64,000 nt of DNA from Aquicoccus porphyridii. Lineage in GTDB: Bacteria; Pseudomonadota; Alphaproteobacteria; Rhodobacterales; Rhodobacteraceae. The stretch's first letter is position 1; each line of letters begins with the position of its first letter. The notes beneath the pieces were generated by a model, which was not told the origin of the DNA, made no database searches, and worked only from the letters and a program-made list of their open reading frames with translations. Shown in pieces: positions 36,665 through 45,548 of this stretch. The position numbers were made by a program, and so were the translations under genes. The DNA lies in the NCBI RefSeq assembly GCF_008369105.1, contig NZ_VINQ01000009.1, positions 1-64,000 of the forward strand. Direction: 5' to 3'.

Positions 36665-37864
36665 ATGAACAAGCAACTTCGCAACGACACCGCTTTGCCA
36701 ACACATTTCATGACGGAGGAGCAACAGGCTCTGGCCGATCAGGCCGGCAAGTTCTTCATGTCCGAGTTTCACCATCTGAATGCGGAAATGGACGACACTG
36801 ATGACCTGCCGCCTTCGGTCTTTCCCAAGCTTGGCGAGATGGGCTATCTGGGCCTGAACGTGCCGCCTGAATTCGGCGGTGCGGGGCTGGATTTTACCTC
36901 GGCCTGTATCATCACCGAACAGCTTTCGCGGTCCTCTGCCGCCATCGGGCTAACCCATGTGGCCCACGACAACTTGTGCGTCAACAACATCTATCGCAAC
37001 GCCAGTGACGACCTGCGCCACAAGTATCTGCCGGGCCTTTGCGACGGCACGCTGATCGGCGCCCTGGGTCTGACCGAACCCGGCGCGGGGTCTGACGCGC
37101 TCGGTTCGATGCGGACCACGGCCAAAAAGGATGGAGACGACTACATCCTGAACGGTTCCAAGATCTACATCACCAACGGACCGATTGCCGATCTGGTCCT
37201 GGTCTATGCCAAGACCTCGCCGGAAAAAGGGGCCAAGGGAATTTCCGCCTTCATCGTTGAAACCGACACGCCAGGTTTCAAGGTTGCCCAGAAGCTCAAC
37301 AAGATGGGCTTCCGTGGCTCGCCCACCGGGGAACTGGTGTTCGAAGATTGCCGCGTTCCGGCCAAGAATATGGTCGGCAAACTGGATGGCGGCGTTGCCG
37401 TGACGATGTCCGGGCTGGATCTGGAACGTGCCATCGTCTGCTTCAACGCAATGGGCATTGCGCAGCGGGCGCTGGATATTTCCGTCGACTACGCCAAGAC
37501 ACGGCAGCAATTCGGCAAGCCGATCGCCAGTTTTCAGATGGTGCAGGCGATGCTGGCCGACATGTACACCCAGATCGAGGCGGCGCGCAGCCTGTCCTTG
37601 CGTACCGCGGCCATGTGTGAGGGCCTTGAAGAGGGCGAAGGCGGGCGTGGCGAGATCCACAAGCTCACCGCTGCGGCAATCTACAAGGCCGCCGAGGCGA
37701 CATCCTTCGTGCTGGACAAGGCCGTCCAGATTCACGGCGGTTCGGGCTATATGCGCGATACCGAAGTGAACCGGCTCTACCGTACCGGTCGCGTGCTAGA
37801 GGTCGGCGCGGGCACCCAGGAGGTGCGCAAGCTCATCATCTCTGGCGAACTTCTGAAAAACTAA
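36665..37864 (+). CDS. Acyl-CoA dehydrogenase, second of a tandem pair
   Basis: 399 residues. It shares long near-identical blocks with the preceding protein (GALGLTEPGAGSDALGSM, NGSKIYITNGPIAD, MGFRGSPTGELVFEDCRVP). The N-terminal ~50 residues differ (FMTEEQQALADQAGKFF). Fourteen bases separate the genes. Tandem duplication is likely. Confidence 0.9.
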   Translation: MNKQLRNDTALPTHFMTEEQQALADQAGKFFMSEFHHLNAEMDDTDDLPPSVFPKLGEMGYLGLNVPPEFGGAGLDFTSACIITEQLSRSSAAIGLTHVAHDNLCVNNIYRNASDDLRHKYLPGLCDGTLIGALGLTEPGAGSDALGSMRTTAKKDGDDYILNGSKIYITNGPIADLVLVYAKTSPEKGAKGISAFIVETDTPGFKVAQKLNKMGFRGSPTGELVFEDCRVPAKNMVGKLDGGVAVTMSGLDLERAIVCFNAMGIAQRALDISVDYAKTRQQFGKPIASFQMVQAMLADMYTQIEAARSLSLRTAAMCEGLEEGEGGRGEIHKLTAAAIYKAAEATSFVLDKAVQIHGGSGYMRDTEVNRLYRTGRVLEVGAGTQEVRKLIISGELLKN

Positions 37865-37875
37865 GGGGTCGGAAC

Positions 37876-38730
37876 ATGAGCGAAGAAAAATCAAGGCGCT
37901 ACGCGCCGGATCTCATGGCGGGACAGGTTGCCCTGGTCACGGGATCCGGATCAGGTATGGGCCGGGCGACAGCGCTTGAAATGGCCTCCTGCGGGGCCAG
38001 ACTTGCGCTGTTTGCACGCCGGGAAGAGCCGCTGGAGGAAACCGCCGAGATGATCCGGGCAGCGGGGGGCGAGGCGTTTGTCGTGCCCGGCGATACCCGT
38101 GACGAGGACAGCATCGAAACCGCGATGGAACGGATCAAGGACCATTACGGTCAGCTCGATGTTCTGGTGAACAATGCGGGCGGCCAGTACATCGCTGCCG
38201 CCCGCGATATCACCAACAAGGGCTTCGAGGCCGTGATCCGCAACAACCTGATCGGGTCATGGCAGATGACCCGCGCCGTTGCCGATCACTTCATGTATGA
38301 CAACGGGGGATCGGTCGTGTTTGTCACCGCCATTTCAGTGCGCACCGCACTCACCGGCTTTACGCACACCGTCGCCGCCCGCGCTGGCGTGACCGGCATG
38401 ATGAAGACACTGGCCGCCGAATGGGGCGAATACGGGATCCGTCTGAACTGTGTTGCGCCGGGCACGATCAAGACCGATGCGCTTGGCCGCTACCCCATTT
38501 CACCGGAACAGTGGAAGAAGCTTAACCGCTCGGTCCTGAACCGGATGGGTATGGCCGAGGACATTGCCGGGACAATCATCTTCCTGGCGTCCGATCTGGG
38601 GAATTTCATCACCGGCGAAGATATCTATGTGGACGGTGGGGAAACCCTGCATATGGGCCACGATGCCCGCGACATGATCAATCCCGACATGTTCGAAAAA
38701 CGCGAACGCGGAGATGGAAAGAATGAGTAA
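37876..38730 (+). CDS. SDR-fold protein lacking the standard Tyr-Lys pair (DECR-like?)
   Basis: 284 residues. The Rossmann motif GSGSGMGRA and NNAGG are normal. At the YxxxK position the sequence reads GFTHTVAARAGVTGMMK, so Tyr is replaced by Thr and Lys by Arg. Dienoyl-CoA reductase-type SDRs also lack the standard Tyr at that site, and NNLIGSWQMTRAVADHF is compatible with that subfamily. The reaction could be reduction of a 2,4-dienoyl-CoA; this is inference. It lies 11 bases after the dehydrogenase and overlaps the next gene by 8. Confidence 0.75.
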   Translation: MSEEKSRRYAPDLMAGQVALVTGSGSGMGRATALEMASCGARLALFARREEPLEETAEMIRAAGGEAFVVPGDTRDEDSIETAMERIKDHYGQLDVLVNNAGGQYIAAARDITNKGFEAVIRNNLIGSWQMTRAVADHFMYDNGGSVVFVTAISVRTALTGFTHTVAARAGVTGMMKTLAAEWGEYGIRLNCVAPGTIKTDALGRYPISPEQWKKLNRSVLNRMGMAEDIAGTIIFLASDLGNFITGEDIYVDGGETLHMGHDARDMINPDMFEKRERGDGKNE

Positions 38731-39526
38731 GCAACCCGTCCTTTTGGACATTTGCGACAGGATCGCCACGGTCACGCTGAACGATCCCGAGCGTCGCAAC
38801 CCGATCACCGGCAATGAAATGATCGCCGCCCTTCTGGACACATTCGCCAAGGTGCAGGCAGACCCGCAGGTCAGCGTCATGATCCTGACCGGTGCCGACC
38901 CGGCCTTTTGTGCCGGCGGCGACATCAAGGAGATGAACGACCCCGACAGCATCTTTCGCAAGGAGCCGCTTGCGGCGGCGCAGAGCTATGTCGATGGGGT
39001 GCAGCGCCTGCCACAGGCGCTCTATAACCTGGATGTTCCGACGATCGCCGCGGTCAACGGACCCGCGGTCGGCGCGGGGTGCGACCTGACCATGATGTGC
39101 GACATGCGCATCGCATCGGAGAAAGCAAAGTTCGGCGAGGTGTTTCTGAATCTCGGGATCATTCCGGGCGATGCAGGCAGCTGGTTCCTGTTGCGTCGTC
39201 TGGGCCACCAGAAGGCCGCCGATCTGACCTTCTCGGGGCGCATGGTCGAGGCCGAAGAGGCACTGGAGCTTGGCATGGTGCTTGAACTTGTGCCCCATGA
39301 AAAATTGATGGAACGGGCCGGCGAACGGGCCGCCGCGATCGCCGCGAAACCACCGCGCGCGGTGCGAATCGCCAAGCGTCTGATGCGCAATGCCGAACGA
39401 ATGGATCTACCAGATTTCCTGAATTCCGCGGCGGCCTATCAGGCACTCATGCATCAGACCGAAGACCACCACGAGGCGGTTGCTGCTTTCATCGAGAAAC
39501 GAAAACCCAACTTCACTGGGCGTTAA
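38723..39526 (+). CDS. Enoyl-CoA hydratase/isomerase family, non-standard active site
   Basis: 267 residues. The oxyanion motif FCAGGDIKEM is intact. Where hydratases have two Glu, this protein has Asp (GAGCDLTMMCD) and Phe (GEVFLNLGIIPGDAGSW). Crotonase members with such changes are isomerases or C-C hydrolases rather than hydratases. ATG 38723 is preferred over 38714 because of spacing to GGAAAG. Confidence 0.8.
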   Translation: MSKQPVLLDICDRIATVTLNDPERRNPITGNEMIAALLDTFAKVQADPQVSVMILTGADPAFCAGGDIKEMNDPDSIFRKEPLAAAQSYVDGVQRLPQALYNLDVPTIAAVNGPAVGAGCDLTMMCDMRIASEKAKFGEVFLNLGIIPGDAGSWFLLRRLGHQKAADLTFSGRMVEAEEALELGMVLELVPHEKLMERAGERAAAIAAKPPRAVRIAKRLMRNAERMDLPDFLNSAAAYQALMHQTEDHHEAVAAFIEKRKPNFTGR

Positions 39527-39538
39527 AGGAAAGATCGC

Positions 39539-40021
39539 ATGTCTGACATCACCAAGAAGAAGATGGAGCAAATCGCGCAAATGTGGAATGCGCGCGGCAA
39601 GGGTCTGATTACGCATATGGCGCTTGAGATCGAAGAGGTTTCGAGCGAAGGTGTTCGGGTTCGGATGCCGTTTAATCCGGATTTTTGCGTCGATGCGGAC
39701 CAGACCCTGCTTCATGGTGGTATCCTGACGGCTCTCCTGGACAGTGTCTTCGGACTGGCAAACTTTGTGGCAATCGAGGGCGTCAGCACCATGGCCACTC
39801 TCGACCTCAGAGTTGATTACCTGCGCCCCGCCTATTCGCGCGCGGATGTCATCGTTCGCGCGCATTGTTTTCGGAAGACCCGCCATATTGCCTTCAATTC
39901 CGGCAGCGTCTGGTTCGAGGGCCATGAGAATGCTGAAATAGCCCGTGGAACCGCCTCGTTTGCTTTGACGCGCGGCGGCACTGACCTGTTTGATGCGATG
40001 ACTAAAGGAAAAACCTCGTGA
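39539..40021 (+). CDS. PaaI-type hotdog thioesterase
   Basis: 160 residues. The hotdog motif LLHGGILTALLDSVFGLANF carries the His-Gly-Gly and acidic residue of PaaI proteins; STMATLDLRVDYLRPA follows. It probably hydrolyses stalled acyl-CoA. It overlaps the next thioesterase gene by one base (TGATG). Confidence 0.88.
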   Translation: MSDITKKKMEQIAQMWNARGKGLITHMALEIEEVSSEGVRVRMPFNPDFCVDADQTLLHGGILTALLDSVFGLANFVAIEGVSTMATLDLRVDYLRPAYSRADVIVRAHCFRKTRHIAFNSGSVWFEGHENAEIARGTASFALTRGGTDLFDAMTKGKTS

Positions 40022-40422
40022 TGGATGTGCAAACTGCCAATGCCAATGTATCCAGGGTGCCGTTCTTCCGATTTCTCAATTTTGAGATCCGAAGCTTGGA
40101 CAACCTTCATGCCGAGGCTGAAATGACCTTTGATGACCGCCATATCGGTAACCCTGTCATGGAGTACTACCATGGCGGAATCATCGCGAGTTTCATGGAA
40201 GCCACGGCCGCGATCGCGGTACAGCCCGACTTCGCGGATGTCCCGGCCAAGCCGATTAACCTGACCGTCGATTACCTCCGACCTGGCGTGAAGGGCCCGC
40301 TTTTTGCCCGCGCCAATGTGACGCGCAAGGGCAAGCGGATGGCGAGCGTCAGCGTGATCACCTGGCAGACGGACCGGGAAAAGGCGGTTGCGGAAGGGCT
40401 GTATCACTTCCTTCTGGTCTGA
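40021..40422 (+). CDS. Second PaaI-type hotdog thioesterase
   Basis: 133 residues. YYHGGIIASFMEATAAIAV and PINLTVDYLRPG match the PaaI fold, and the Asp/Glu following HGG is a Glu here. Adjacent and related to the previous gene; the pair may form a heteromer. An in-frame GTG at 40018 is an alternative start. Confidence 0.87.
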   Translation: MDVQTANANVSRVPFFRFLNFEIRSLDNLHAEAEMTFDDRHIGNPVMEYYHGGIIASFMEATAAIAVQPDFADVPAKPINLTVDYLRPGVKGPLFARANVTRKGKRMASVSVITWQTDREKAVAEGLYHFLLV

Positions 40423-40437
40423 CCACTGCGACTGCTT

Positions 40438-41805
40438 TCAGGGCGTGCCTTGTCCTGTAGACGGGGCGGTTTCCCGGTTGCAAATTCCTTCCAGCAGAAG
40501 CTTGATGAGCATACCGGAGAACTCAGGCAGTGAGAGATACCCTTCCACTCCTGCCTTGTTCGGGTCGAACCACTCTACCGTCCAGTTCAAGGCACCCAAC
40601 AACACCTGGCGCAAAGGAACGATCTTGATATCCGACCTTATCGCACCGTCTTGCTGCGCTTCGCGAAGGATCATGTCCCAAAGTCGCCCGTAGTCGTGGC
40701 GAATGCCTCGGTGCCTTTCCCGAAAGTGGTTGGGCAGCATCCCATAACTTCTGATGTTCGCTGAGGTGAACTCGCTTGCCTTAAAGAGAAAATCCAGATG
40801 CGTCCAGATTGCGGTTGCTATTCTGGTGTGATGATCGCATGGGGAATCGAACTTCTGAACGGCTGCACTGACACCGGATAGCAGATCGCTTAACCCTTCG
40901 TTTAGTACCTCGTCCACGATCGCTTCCTTGGATTTGAAATGGTAGTAGACGCTACCCGCCTTCATGTCCGATTCGTCAGCGATCTTCCGCAGCGTTGTCG
41001 CCTTGTAGCCATTGTCCCTCAGAACGCGCGCCGCCACTCGCAGGATCTCTGCGCGGGTCTTCGCGGCCTTGCCGTTGGTATCAAGGATATTGACGGGAGC
41101 GGCGGGGGTCAGCTTCAGACCTTCTGTTTCAGCTCTGCGATCCAAACACATACCGTCAAGTATCAGCTTGCTCATACGTTCAGCGAGGATGTGCACCGGA
41201 TACTTATCGACATCGTACCATTCCACGGTCCAGTTCATGGCACTCAGGATGAACTGGCGGATCACAGTAATGGATATGTCACTTCGAAGATAGCCGTTGC
41301 GTTTTGCTTCATTTAGGAAACTGCCCCAGGCCTCTGCATAAGAGGCACGCAACTCACGGTGAGGCGCGCGGGTTTCATCCGACAACATCGGATAGTTCCG
41401 GATATTGGCCGAGGTGAAATCGCTCTCAGTCAACAGGTAGGTCAGGTGTGTTTCGATCAGCAATGCGAAGGTCTTGCAGAAATCCTCCGGGTTCTTCTTT
41501 GCAACCCGAACAATTTCTCGGACCTCCTCGTAGAGCTGACGGACACCAAGTTCGAGAACCTCGCTCAGAATCTGGTCCTTGGATTGAAAATGGTAGTATA
41601 TGCTGCCGGCCTCAACGCCCGCTTCCTGCGCGATGTCGCGCATCGTCGTCGCGTAATAGCTTTCGTACCGAAAAAGTCGAGCGGCCGCCGAGAGAATGGC
41701 TTCACGTGTCCTCTCTGACTTGCTCAGATCTTCATTCACTGTGCTGGTTGCGTCAGTTCTTATTACCATTCCATGTCGATACTCGTTGGCCACAAAGCTG
41801 TCCAT
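40438..41805 (-). CDS. Tandem TetR regulator: two complete TetR repressors in one chain
   Basis: 455 residues. TetR unit 1 spans about 28-222 (HTH TMRDIAQEAGVEAGSIYYHF at 54-73; SANIRNYPML; NWTVEWYD) and unit 2 spans about 247-445 (HTH TLRKIADESDMKAGSVYYHF at 271-290; SANIRSYGML; NWTVEWFD). The halves are clear paralogues joined by a ~25-residue linker, with no stop or frameshift between. The single chain could act as a pseudo-dimer. It has a perfect operator 10 bases upstream. ATG 41805 would give an almost leaderless mRNA; ATG 41769 (443 residues) is the alternative. Much earlier in-frame starts overlap the divergent SDR gene and are not credible. Confidence 0.88.
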   Translation of the reverse strand: MDSFVANEYRHGMVIRTDATSTVNEDLSKSERTREAILSAAARLFRYESYYATTMRDIAQEAGVEAGSIYYHFQSKDQILSEVLELGVRQLYEEVREIVRVAKKNPEDFCKTFALLIETHLTYLLTESDFTSANIRNYPMLSDETRAPHRELRASYAEAWGSFLNEAKRNGYLRSDISITVIRQFILSAMNWTVEWYDVDKYPVHILAERMSKLILDGMCLDRRAETEGLKLTPAAPVNILDTNGKAAKTRAEILRVAARVLRDNGYKATTLRKIADESDMKAGSVYYHFKSKEAIVDEVLNEGLSDLLSGVSAAVQKFDSPCDHHTRIATAIWTHLDFLFKASEFTSANIRSYGMLPNHFRERHRGIRHDYGRLWDMILREAQQDGAIRSDIKIVPLRQVLLGALNWTVEWFDPNKAGVEGYLSLPEFSGMLIKLLLEGICNRETAPSTGQGTP

Positions 41806-41813
41806 TGCATTAA

Positions 41814-41831
41814 ATCTAACAAATGTTAGAG
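41814..41831. promoter_or_regulatory. Locus operator, copy 4 (between tandem tetR and badH-like gene)
   Basis: ATCTAACAAATGTTAGAG contains the perfect palindrome TCTAACA-AA-TGTTAGA at 41815-41830. On the minus strand TAGATT (41818-41813) sits in the same register as other copies, so the regulator probably controls itself and the divergent SDR. Confidence 0.7.
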
Positions 41832-41895
41832 TGCACCAAAGAACGTCTCGAATGAAGTTCTTTACCAAGGTACAGCGGAAGAGGAGGACCTCCAT

Positions 41896-42657
41896 ATGCG
41901 AGGGTTGAGTGGGAAACGGGTCATCGTGACCGGCGGCGGCAGCGGCATCGGTCGCGCGGTTTGTGGACGGTTCGGCGAAGAAGGTGCCGAAGTCGCCGTT
42001 TTCGATCTGAACAAGGATGGGGCGGAAGAAACTGTCCGACTGATCGCCGAGGCTGGCGGAAAGGCGCAGGCCTTCAAGGTAGACATCACCGACCGCACCC
42101 AGATCGACACGGCGGTGACCGAGTTCGAGGCCGGAGGTCCGATCGACGTGCTGGTGAACAACGCCGGCTGGGACGAAAGTAGGCTGTTCCTCGACACCGA
42201 TGCCGAACTTTGGAAGAAGGTCATCGACATCAACCTCTATGGCCCGCTGAACATGCACCACGCGGTGCTGCCGGGCATGGTAAAGAACGGCGGCGGCCGT
42301 GTGGTGAATATCGCGTCCGACGCGGGTCGTGTCGGATCATCGGGCGAGGCCGTCTATTCGGCCTGCAAGGGCGGCATCATTTCCTTTACAAAGACCGTAG
42401 CTCGAGAACTAGCGCGCAAGGGGGTTCAGTTGAACGCTGTCGCGCCCGGCCCCACGGACACACCTTTGTTCGCCGAATTCGCGCAAGGTGAAGCTGGCGA
42501 AAAGATTGCCGAGGGTCTCAAGCGGGCGATCCCGATGAAGCGCCTGGGGCAACCTTCCGACTATCCCGGCATTATCTGTTTTCTTTCATCCGACGACGCA
42601 GGGTTCATCACAGGCCAAGTAATTTCGGTTTCAGGCGGCTTGTCGATGCACGGCTAG
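41896..42657 (+). CDS. BadH-like 2-hydroxycyclohexanecarboxyl-CoA dehydrogenase (SDR)
   Basis: 253 residues. VTGGGSGIGRAV, NNAGWD, NIASDAGRVGSSGEAVYSACKGG (YxxxK) and DDAGFITGQVISVSGGL closely resemble BadH of the alicyclic acid pathway of Rhodopseudomonas. It would oxidise a 2-hydroxyacyl ring CoA to the ketone. Name is by family resemblance. It is divergent from the tandem TetR gene and followed by a terminator. Confidence 0.85.
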   Translation: MRGLSGKRVIVTGGGSGIGRAVCGRFGEEGAEVAVFDLNKDGAEETVRLIAEAGGKAQAFKVDITDRTQIDTAVTEFEAGGPIDVLVNNAGWDESRLFLDTDAELWKKVIDINLYGPLNMHHAVLPGMVKNGGGRVVNIASDAGRVGSSGEAVYSACKGGIISFTKTVARELARKGVQLNAVAPGPTDTPLFAEFAQGEAGEKIAEGLKRAIPMKRLGQPSDYPGIICFLSSDDAGFITGQVISVSGGLSMHG

Positions 42658-42713
42658 TCGTTGGTCGCAGCCCTTGTCACAGGGCGCTGCTGCCAAGAGA
42701 TACCTCCCCTACT

Positions 42714-42740
42714 GGCCGCGCCTTATGTGCGGCCCTTTTT
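42714..42740 (+). terminator. Rho-independent terminator between badH-like and acyl-CoA ligase genes
   Basis: GGCCGC (42714-42719) pairs with GCGGCC (42729-42734), and a T5 run (42736-42740) follows. It lies only 19 bases before the ligase ATG, so it would either end the badH-like transcript or attenuate the downstream genes. Confidence 0.7.
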
Positions 42741-42759
42741 CATTGTAGAAAGGTGAAGA

Positions 42760-44697
42760 ATGTTTCGGCCAGACTCTGACATTCAACGTTCGAGCACGCT
42801 GACCGCTTTTCTGAAGGACTGCGGTATCGACAGCTACAAGGATCTCGCCCGCCGCGCCAATGAGGAGCCGGACTGGTTCTGGAGTCGGATCATTGACCAT
42901 GCTGGTATTCGGTTCAGCAAGCCGCACACGGTGCTGCGGGATATTTCCGACGGGCCTGAATCGATCAAATGGGCCGTCGGAGGCACTTTGAATCTTACGG
43001 AAACCTGTCTTGATGCCCGAATTGCCGATGGCCGAGGCGAAAAGGTCGCGATCGACTGGGTCGGTGAAGACGGAAGTCGCCGCCGCTGGACCTATTCCGA
43101 ACTTGCTGCCGAAGCCTCCCGCGTCGCCTCTGCCCTTGCCGTCCGCGGGGTGCGGCCGGGTCAGGCGGTGGGCATCTACATGCCAATGATTCCCGAGATC
43201 GAGGCCGCGCTTTTGGGTATTGCCCGACTGGGCGCGGTCGCGGTACCGCTGTTTTCCGGCTTTGCGCCCCATGCCATCATCTCGCGCCTAAACGATTCCG
43301 GTGCCGTGGCGGTGCTGACAGCGGATGCCACACCCCGGCGAGGCAAGCCGGTCTGGATGGAGGCGGCGCTTGCCGAAGCCCTGACCGAGGTGCCTTCGGT
43401 GCACACCGTGGTCAGCCTGCGACGGTTCGGCGGCGCGGCGGCCAATCCGGCCCGCGATCTCGACTGGACCGAAGCCGTGGGCGCCGCCAGTCCGGATTTC
43501 GCCGCTGTTCCCGTCAAGGCCGAAGATCCCTTCCTTATCGCCTATACATCGGGCACCACCGGGCGGCCCAAAGGCGTCGTGCATACCCATTTGGGGGTGC
43601 AGGCCAAGGCCACGGCTGATTTCCTGCTTTGTCTCGACATGAAACAGGATGACCGGCACCTGTGGATGACCGACATGGGATGGGTCATGGGACCGCTCAC
43701 CCTTTTGTCGGTGCTGCTGTCGGGTTCAACGCTGGTGGTTGCTGAAGGCGCACCATCGATGCCCGGCGATCCGTTCAGACTTTTGCGCCTTGCGTCCGAG
43801 ATGGAGGTCACGCATCTCGGCGTGGCGCCAACCCTGGTACGGCAGTTCATGACGCATGAGCTCGAGCCGCTGACAGACTACGACCTGTCGCCCCTGCGCA
43901 TTGTCGCCTCGACCGGGGAACCCTGGACCGAGGACGCCTGGCGCTGGCAACTGGATCATATCTGCCGCCGCCGCGCGGTGCCGCTGAACATCTCGGGCGG
44001 GACCGAGTTGTTCGGTGCTATCCTGACATCGACCGTGCTGCACGAAATCAAGCCCGGCGGATTTTCCGCCCAGGCCCTGGGGGTCGGCGCGAAAGTGCTG
44101 CGCGAGGACGGCAGCGAAGCCGCGCCGGGCGAGGTGGGCGAACTGGTCGTTACCCAGCCGCCTCTGGGGCTGACCCCGGCCATTTGGGGCGACCGCGATC
44201 GCTACCTTGAAACCTACTGGTCCACCTTCCCCGGCCTCTGGCGGCACGGCGACTGGGTGCGCTGCGATCCGGACGGGACATGGTTTATCCTGGGCCGGTC
44301 GGACGACACGCTGAACATCGCCGGTAAACGGATCGGCCCGCCCGAGATCGAGGCGGCCCTGACCGAGAGCGGAGAGGTGGTGGATGCCGCCGCCATCGCG
44401 GCACCTGACGACATCAAGGGTGTGGCCGTCGTCTGCGTCTGCGTGGCGGCACCGGATGTGTCGCTGGACGCGGACCTCGTGGACCGGCTCAAGGATCGGG
44501 TCGGAGAGATCGTCTCGAAACCCTTCCGCCCGCGCGAGATCCACTTTGTCGAGGCGCTGCCAAAGACGCGTAGCATGAAAACCATGCGCCGGGTCGTGCG
44601 CGCCGCCTTTCTCGGTGAAGATCCGGGCGATCTGTCGTCGATCAGCAACCCGGAAACCATTCAACCCATCGCAGACCTGCAAAAGGAAAAGCCATGA
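42760..44697 (+). CDS. AMP-forming acyl-CoA synthetase (large AcsA/acetoacetyl-CoA-synthetase-like class)
   Basis: 645 residues. The P-loop YTSGTTGRPKG, the core ISGGTELFGA, and the hinge/catalytic end DDTLNIAGKRIGPPEIEAAL plus TRSMKTMRR with the catalytic Lys are present. It activates a free acid to its CoA ester. The N-terminal ~110 residues are the ACAS-type domain. Because of the terminator upstream it may have its own promoter or be read through from the badH-like unit. It overlaps the next gene by ATGA. Confidence 0.9.
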   Translation: MFRPDSDIQRSSTLTAFLKDCGIDSYKDLARRANEEPDWFWSRIIDHAGIRFSKPHTVLRDISDGPESIKWAVGGTLNLTETCLDARIADGRGEKVAIDWVGEDGSRRRWTYSELAAEASRVASALAVRGVRPGQAVGIYMPMIPEIEAALLGIARLGAVAVPLFSGFAPHAIISRLNDSGAVAVLTADATPRRGKPVWMEAALAEALTEVPSVHTVVSLRRFGGAAANPARDLDWTEAVGAASPDFAAVPVKAEDPFLIAYTSGTTGRPKGVVHTHLGVQAKATADFLLCLDMKQDDRHLWMTDMGWVMGPLTLLSVLLSGSTLVVAEGAPSMPGDPFRLLRLASEMEVTHLGVAPTLVRQFMTHELEPLTDYDLSPLRIVASTGEPWTEDAWRWQLDHICRRRAVPLNISGGTELFGAILTSTVLHEIKPGGFSAQALGVGAKVLREDGSEAAPGEVGELVVTQPPLGLTPAIWGDRDRYLETYWSTFPGLWRHGDWVRCDPDGTWFILGRSDDTLNIAGKRIGPPEIEAALTESGEVVDAAAIAAPDDIKGVAVVCVCVAAPDVSLDADLVDRLKDRVGEIVSKPFRPREIHFVEALPKTRSMKTMRRVVRAAFLGEDPGDLSSISNPETIQPIADLQKEKP

Positions 44698-45548
44698 TCA
44701 CTGTATTCGGAGCCACGGGCACCACTGGCGCGCCTCTTGTCGATACGCTTTTGGCAAAGGGCGCAACCGTGCGCGCTGTCACCAGTGACCCGGCAAAGGT
44801 TGGCACGCTCAAGGCCAAGGGATGCGAGGCGGTCGCAGCGGATTTCACCGATCCCGCCGCGCTGGCGCGTGCCTGTGACGGGGCAGAAAAGATATACCTG
44901 GTCACGCCTGCGCATCTGGACATGCGCCGGTGGAAGGCGAACGTGATCGAGGCGGCCAAGGCCGCCGGGGTGCGCCATGTCGTTGTGGGCACCGGGCTTG
45001 GCGCCTCGCCCAAGGCGGGGCTGACCTTCGGCAAATGGCATTCCGAAACCCAGGAACTCTTGAAGCAAAGCGACCTTGACTGGACCTTCGTTCAGCCGAC
45101 CTATTTCATGCAGAACCTGCTGTGGCAGGCCGGCAACATTGCGAAGGACGCGGTGTACTACGATGATCTGGGCGGCCCCGTGGCCTGGATCGACGCCCGC
45201 GACATCGCGGATGTCGCCGCCGAGGCGCTGACCGCTCCGGGGTACGAAGGCAAGGCCCTTGGTCTGACCGGACCCGAAGCCCTTGCCGGAGAAGATATTG
45301 CCGCTCTCCTGTCCGCAGTGACAGGGCGAAATGTCACCTGTGCCCCCCTTTCGGCCGAGGATGCGAAAGCGGGCATGGTGGCCGGTGGGATGCAGGATGA
45401 GGTCGCCGGAGCCATGGTCGAACTGGCCTGCCTCGCGCCCAAGGGCTACCTTGCCGGCATCGAGACAACGGTCAGCGACGTATTGGGCCGCCCGGCCCGT
45501 CGATTTGCTGATTTCGTCGCCGAGAACCGGGATGCATTCGTTCAGTGA
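44694..45548 (+). CDS. NmrA/NAD(P)-binding Rossmann protein
   Basis: 284 residues. VFGATGTTGAPLVDTLLAKG is the nucleotide-binding loop; FVQPTYFMQNLL and WIDARDIADVAAEAL are typical of NmrA-like atypical SDRs. Possible quinone or enone reductase, or a redox sensor. It lacks the classical YxxxK catalytic pair. Confidence 0.82.
   Translation: MITVFGATGTTGAPLVDTLLAKGATVRAVTSDPAKVGTLKAKGCEAVAADFTDPAALARACDGAEKIYLVTPAHLDMRRWKANVIEAAKAAGVRHVVVGTGLGASPKAGLTFGKWHSETQELLKQSDLDWTFVQPTYFMQNLLWQAGNIAKDAVYYDDLGGPVAWIDARDIADVAAEALTAPGYEGKALGLTGPEALAGEDIAALLSAVTGRNVTCAPLSAEDAKAGMVAGGMQDEVAGAMVELACLAPKGYLAGIETTVSDVLGRPARRFADFVAENRDAFVQ

Noticed and set aside
41806-42261. N-terminal extension of the tandem TetR gene to 42261
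   Set aside because: It runs antisense through the start of the divergent badH-like gene and through the operator; homology begins only after 41805.
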